Positions 63,265 through 64,000 of a stretch of DNA of 64,000 nt are shown one piece after another. The stretch's first letter is position 1; every line of letters starts with the position of its first letter. Made by a program: the position numbers and the translations under genes. Source of the DNA: an uncultured Acetatifactor sp. (GTDB lineage Bacteria > Bacillota > Clostridia > Lachnospirales > Lachnospiraceae); NCBI GenBank assembly GCA_944383825.1, contig CALWRA010000003.1, forward strand, positions 62,001-126,000. Direction: 5' to 3'. A model generated the notes under the pieces. The model was given only the letters and a program-made list of their open reading frames with translations, was not told the origin of the DNA and did no database searches.

Positions 63265-63293
63265 TTGCAACGCCTTGAAATTTAGTGTATAGT
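63265..63293 (+). promoter_or_regulatory. topA promoter
   Basis: TTGCAA (63265-63270), 17-base spacer, TATAGT (63288-63293). About 80 bases upstream lies a two-helix element: GCGCT (63184-63188) / AGCGC (63222-63226) around CCCTGCT / AGCAGGG. Confidence 0.7.
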
Positions 63294-63348
63294 GTTTCAC
63301 GATTATCATACCAGTGGGAGCCTAGCCCACAGTAAGGGGACTATAAGT

Positions 63349-64000
63349 ATGGCAAAATATTTGGTAATTGTGGAATCGCCTGCAAAGGTAAAGACAATCA
63401 AAAAGTTTTTGGGAGCCAATTATCAGGTGGCGGCCAGCAACGGGCATGTCCGTGATTTGCCCAAGAGCCAGCTGGGGATTGACGTGGAGCACGACTATGA
63501 GCCGAAATACATCACTATCAGAGGAAAGGGAGATATTCTTGCAAACCTGCGCAAAGAGGTCAAGAAGGCGGAAAAGATATATCTGGCAACGGACCCCGAC
63601 CGGGAGGGAGAGGCAATTTCCTGGCATCTTTTGTCTGCACTGAAGCTGGAAGGCAAGAAGGTATACAGAATTACTTTTAATGAAATTACGAAAAATGCAG
63701 TTAAAGAATCCTTAAAAAATGCCAGGGAAATCAACATGAATTTGGTGGACGCCCAACAGGCGAGACGTGTGCTTGACAGAATGGTGGGTTACCGTATTTC
63801 TCCGCTTTTATGGGCAAAGATTAAGCGCGGGCTGAGCGCGGGCAGGGTGCAGTCGGTGGCTCTCCGCATTATTTGCGATAGAGAGGATGAGATCAATGCC
63901 TTTATTCCGCAGGAGTACTGGTCTTTGGATGTAAATCTGAAGGTAAAGGGGGAGAAAAAGCCCATTACCGCGAAGTATTATGGAACGGCAGAGGGCAGAC
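63349..64000 (+). CDS. topA: DNA topoisomerase I, N-terminal part (3' truncated by window edge)
   Basis: Type IA topoisomerase that relaxes negative supercoils. The first 217 residues are present: the TOPRIM domain ([28 protein letters not shown] with the metal-binding acidic residues) and the start of the gate domain ([34 protein letters not shown]). The catalytic Tyr lies beyond the window. ATG 63349 has AAGGGGA 8 bases upstream. Confidence 0.97.
   Translation, partial: MAKYLVIVESPAKVKTIKKFLGANYQVAASNGHVRDLPKSQLGIDVEHDYEPKYITIRGKGDILANLRKEVKKAEKIYLATDPDREGEAISWHLLSALKLEGKKVYRITFNEITKNAVKESLKNAREINMNLVDAQQARRVLDRMVGYRISPLLWAKIKRGLSAGRVQSVALRIICDREDEINAFIPQEYWSLDVNLKVKGEKKPITAKYYGTAEGR

Overview
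The window looks like the chromosome of a spore-forming Clostridia member, most likely family Lachnospiraceae. Evidence: a full set of sporulation genes (spoIIGA, sigE, sigG, sigK, gpr, spoIIP, a SpoVB-like flippase, a YlmC/YmxH protein), a Gram-positive PolC, a BceRS-BceAB-type module, a CcpA-era glycolytic cluster and roughly balanced base composition. All boundaries and family calls come from reading the sequence; no database search was run. No phage, insertion sequence or CRISPR array was seen.

Layout. 1-2.1 kb: 3' end of ftsZ, then a membrane-anchored D,D-carboxypeptidase. 2.2-15.3 kb: a deoxy-sugar (L-fucose type) locus. A divergent AraC/cupin regulator faces fucI, fucU and a rhamnulokinase/fuculokinase-family kinase; these run without a break into a YesN-type response regulator, a YesM-type sensor kinase and a membrane-anchored sugar-binding protein. 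After a strong terminator and a structured leader come the three genes of a monosaccharide ABC importer. No aldolase is present in the window. 15.3-21.4 kb: spoIIGA-sigE behind a Spo0A-like promoter, a small unknown gene, a tandem VanZ-like protein, sigG on the opposite strand, ylmC-like, nrdR and a convergent SpoVB-like flippase. 21.5-30.8 kb: a cysteine desulfurase, then five large polytopic membrane proteins, at least three with GT-C glycosyltransferase character. 30.8-35.5 kb: a response regulator, an intramembrane-sensing kinase and a BceA/BceB ABC transporter.

35.6-39.3 kb: YccF protein, mnmA, a roughly 470-nt candidate structured noncoding RNA with its own promoter and terminator, a 175-aa unknown protein, and a PHP phosphatase. 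39.5-43 kb: gap, pgk and tpiA, with a 51-bp tandem repeat at the pgk-tpiA junction. 43.1-46.5 kb: a secreted CAP-domain protein and a zinc-ribbon protein/TPM-domain protein pair. 46.5-63 kb: rpsT (opposite strand), gpr, spoIIP, lepA, hemW, a sigK that starts at the mature N-terminus (no pro-sequence), a PilT-like ATPase, comM, dprA, ispG and polC. 63-64 kb: tRNA-Glu(CTC) and the 5' part of topA.

The items most worth a second look are the structured RNA at 37.3-37.8 kb with an internal duplication, the 51-bp repeat at pgk-tpiA, the alternative hairpins in the sugar-transporter leader, the pro-less SigK, and the spoIIG promoter, which keeps the over-long spacer known from Bacillus.
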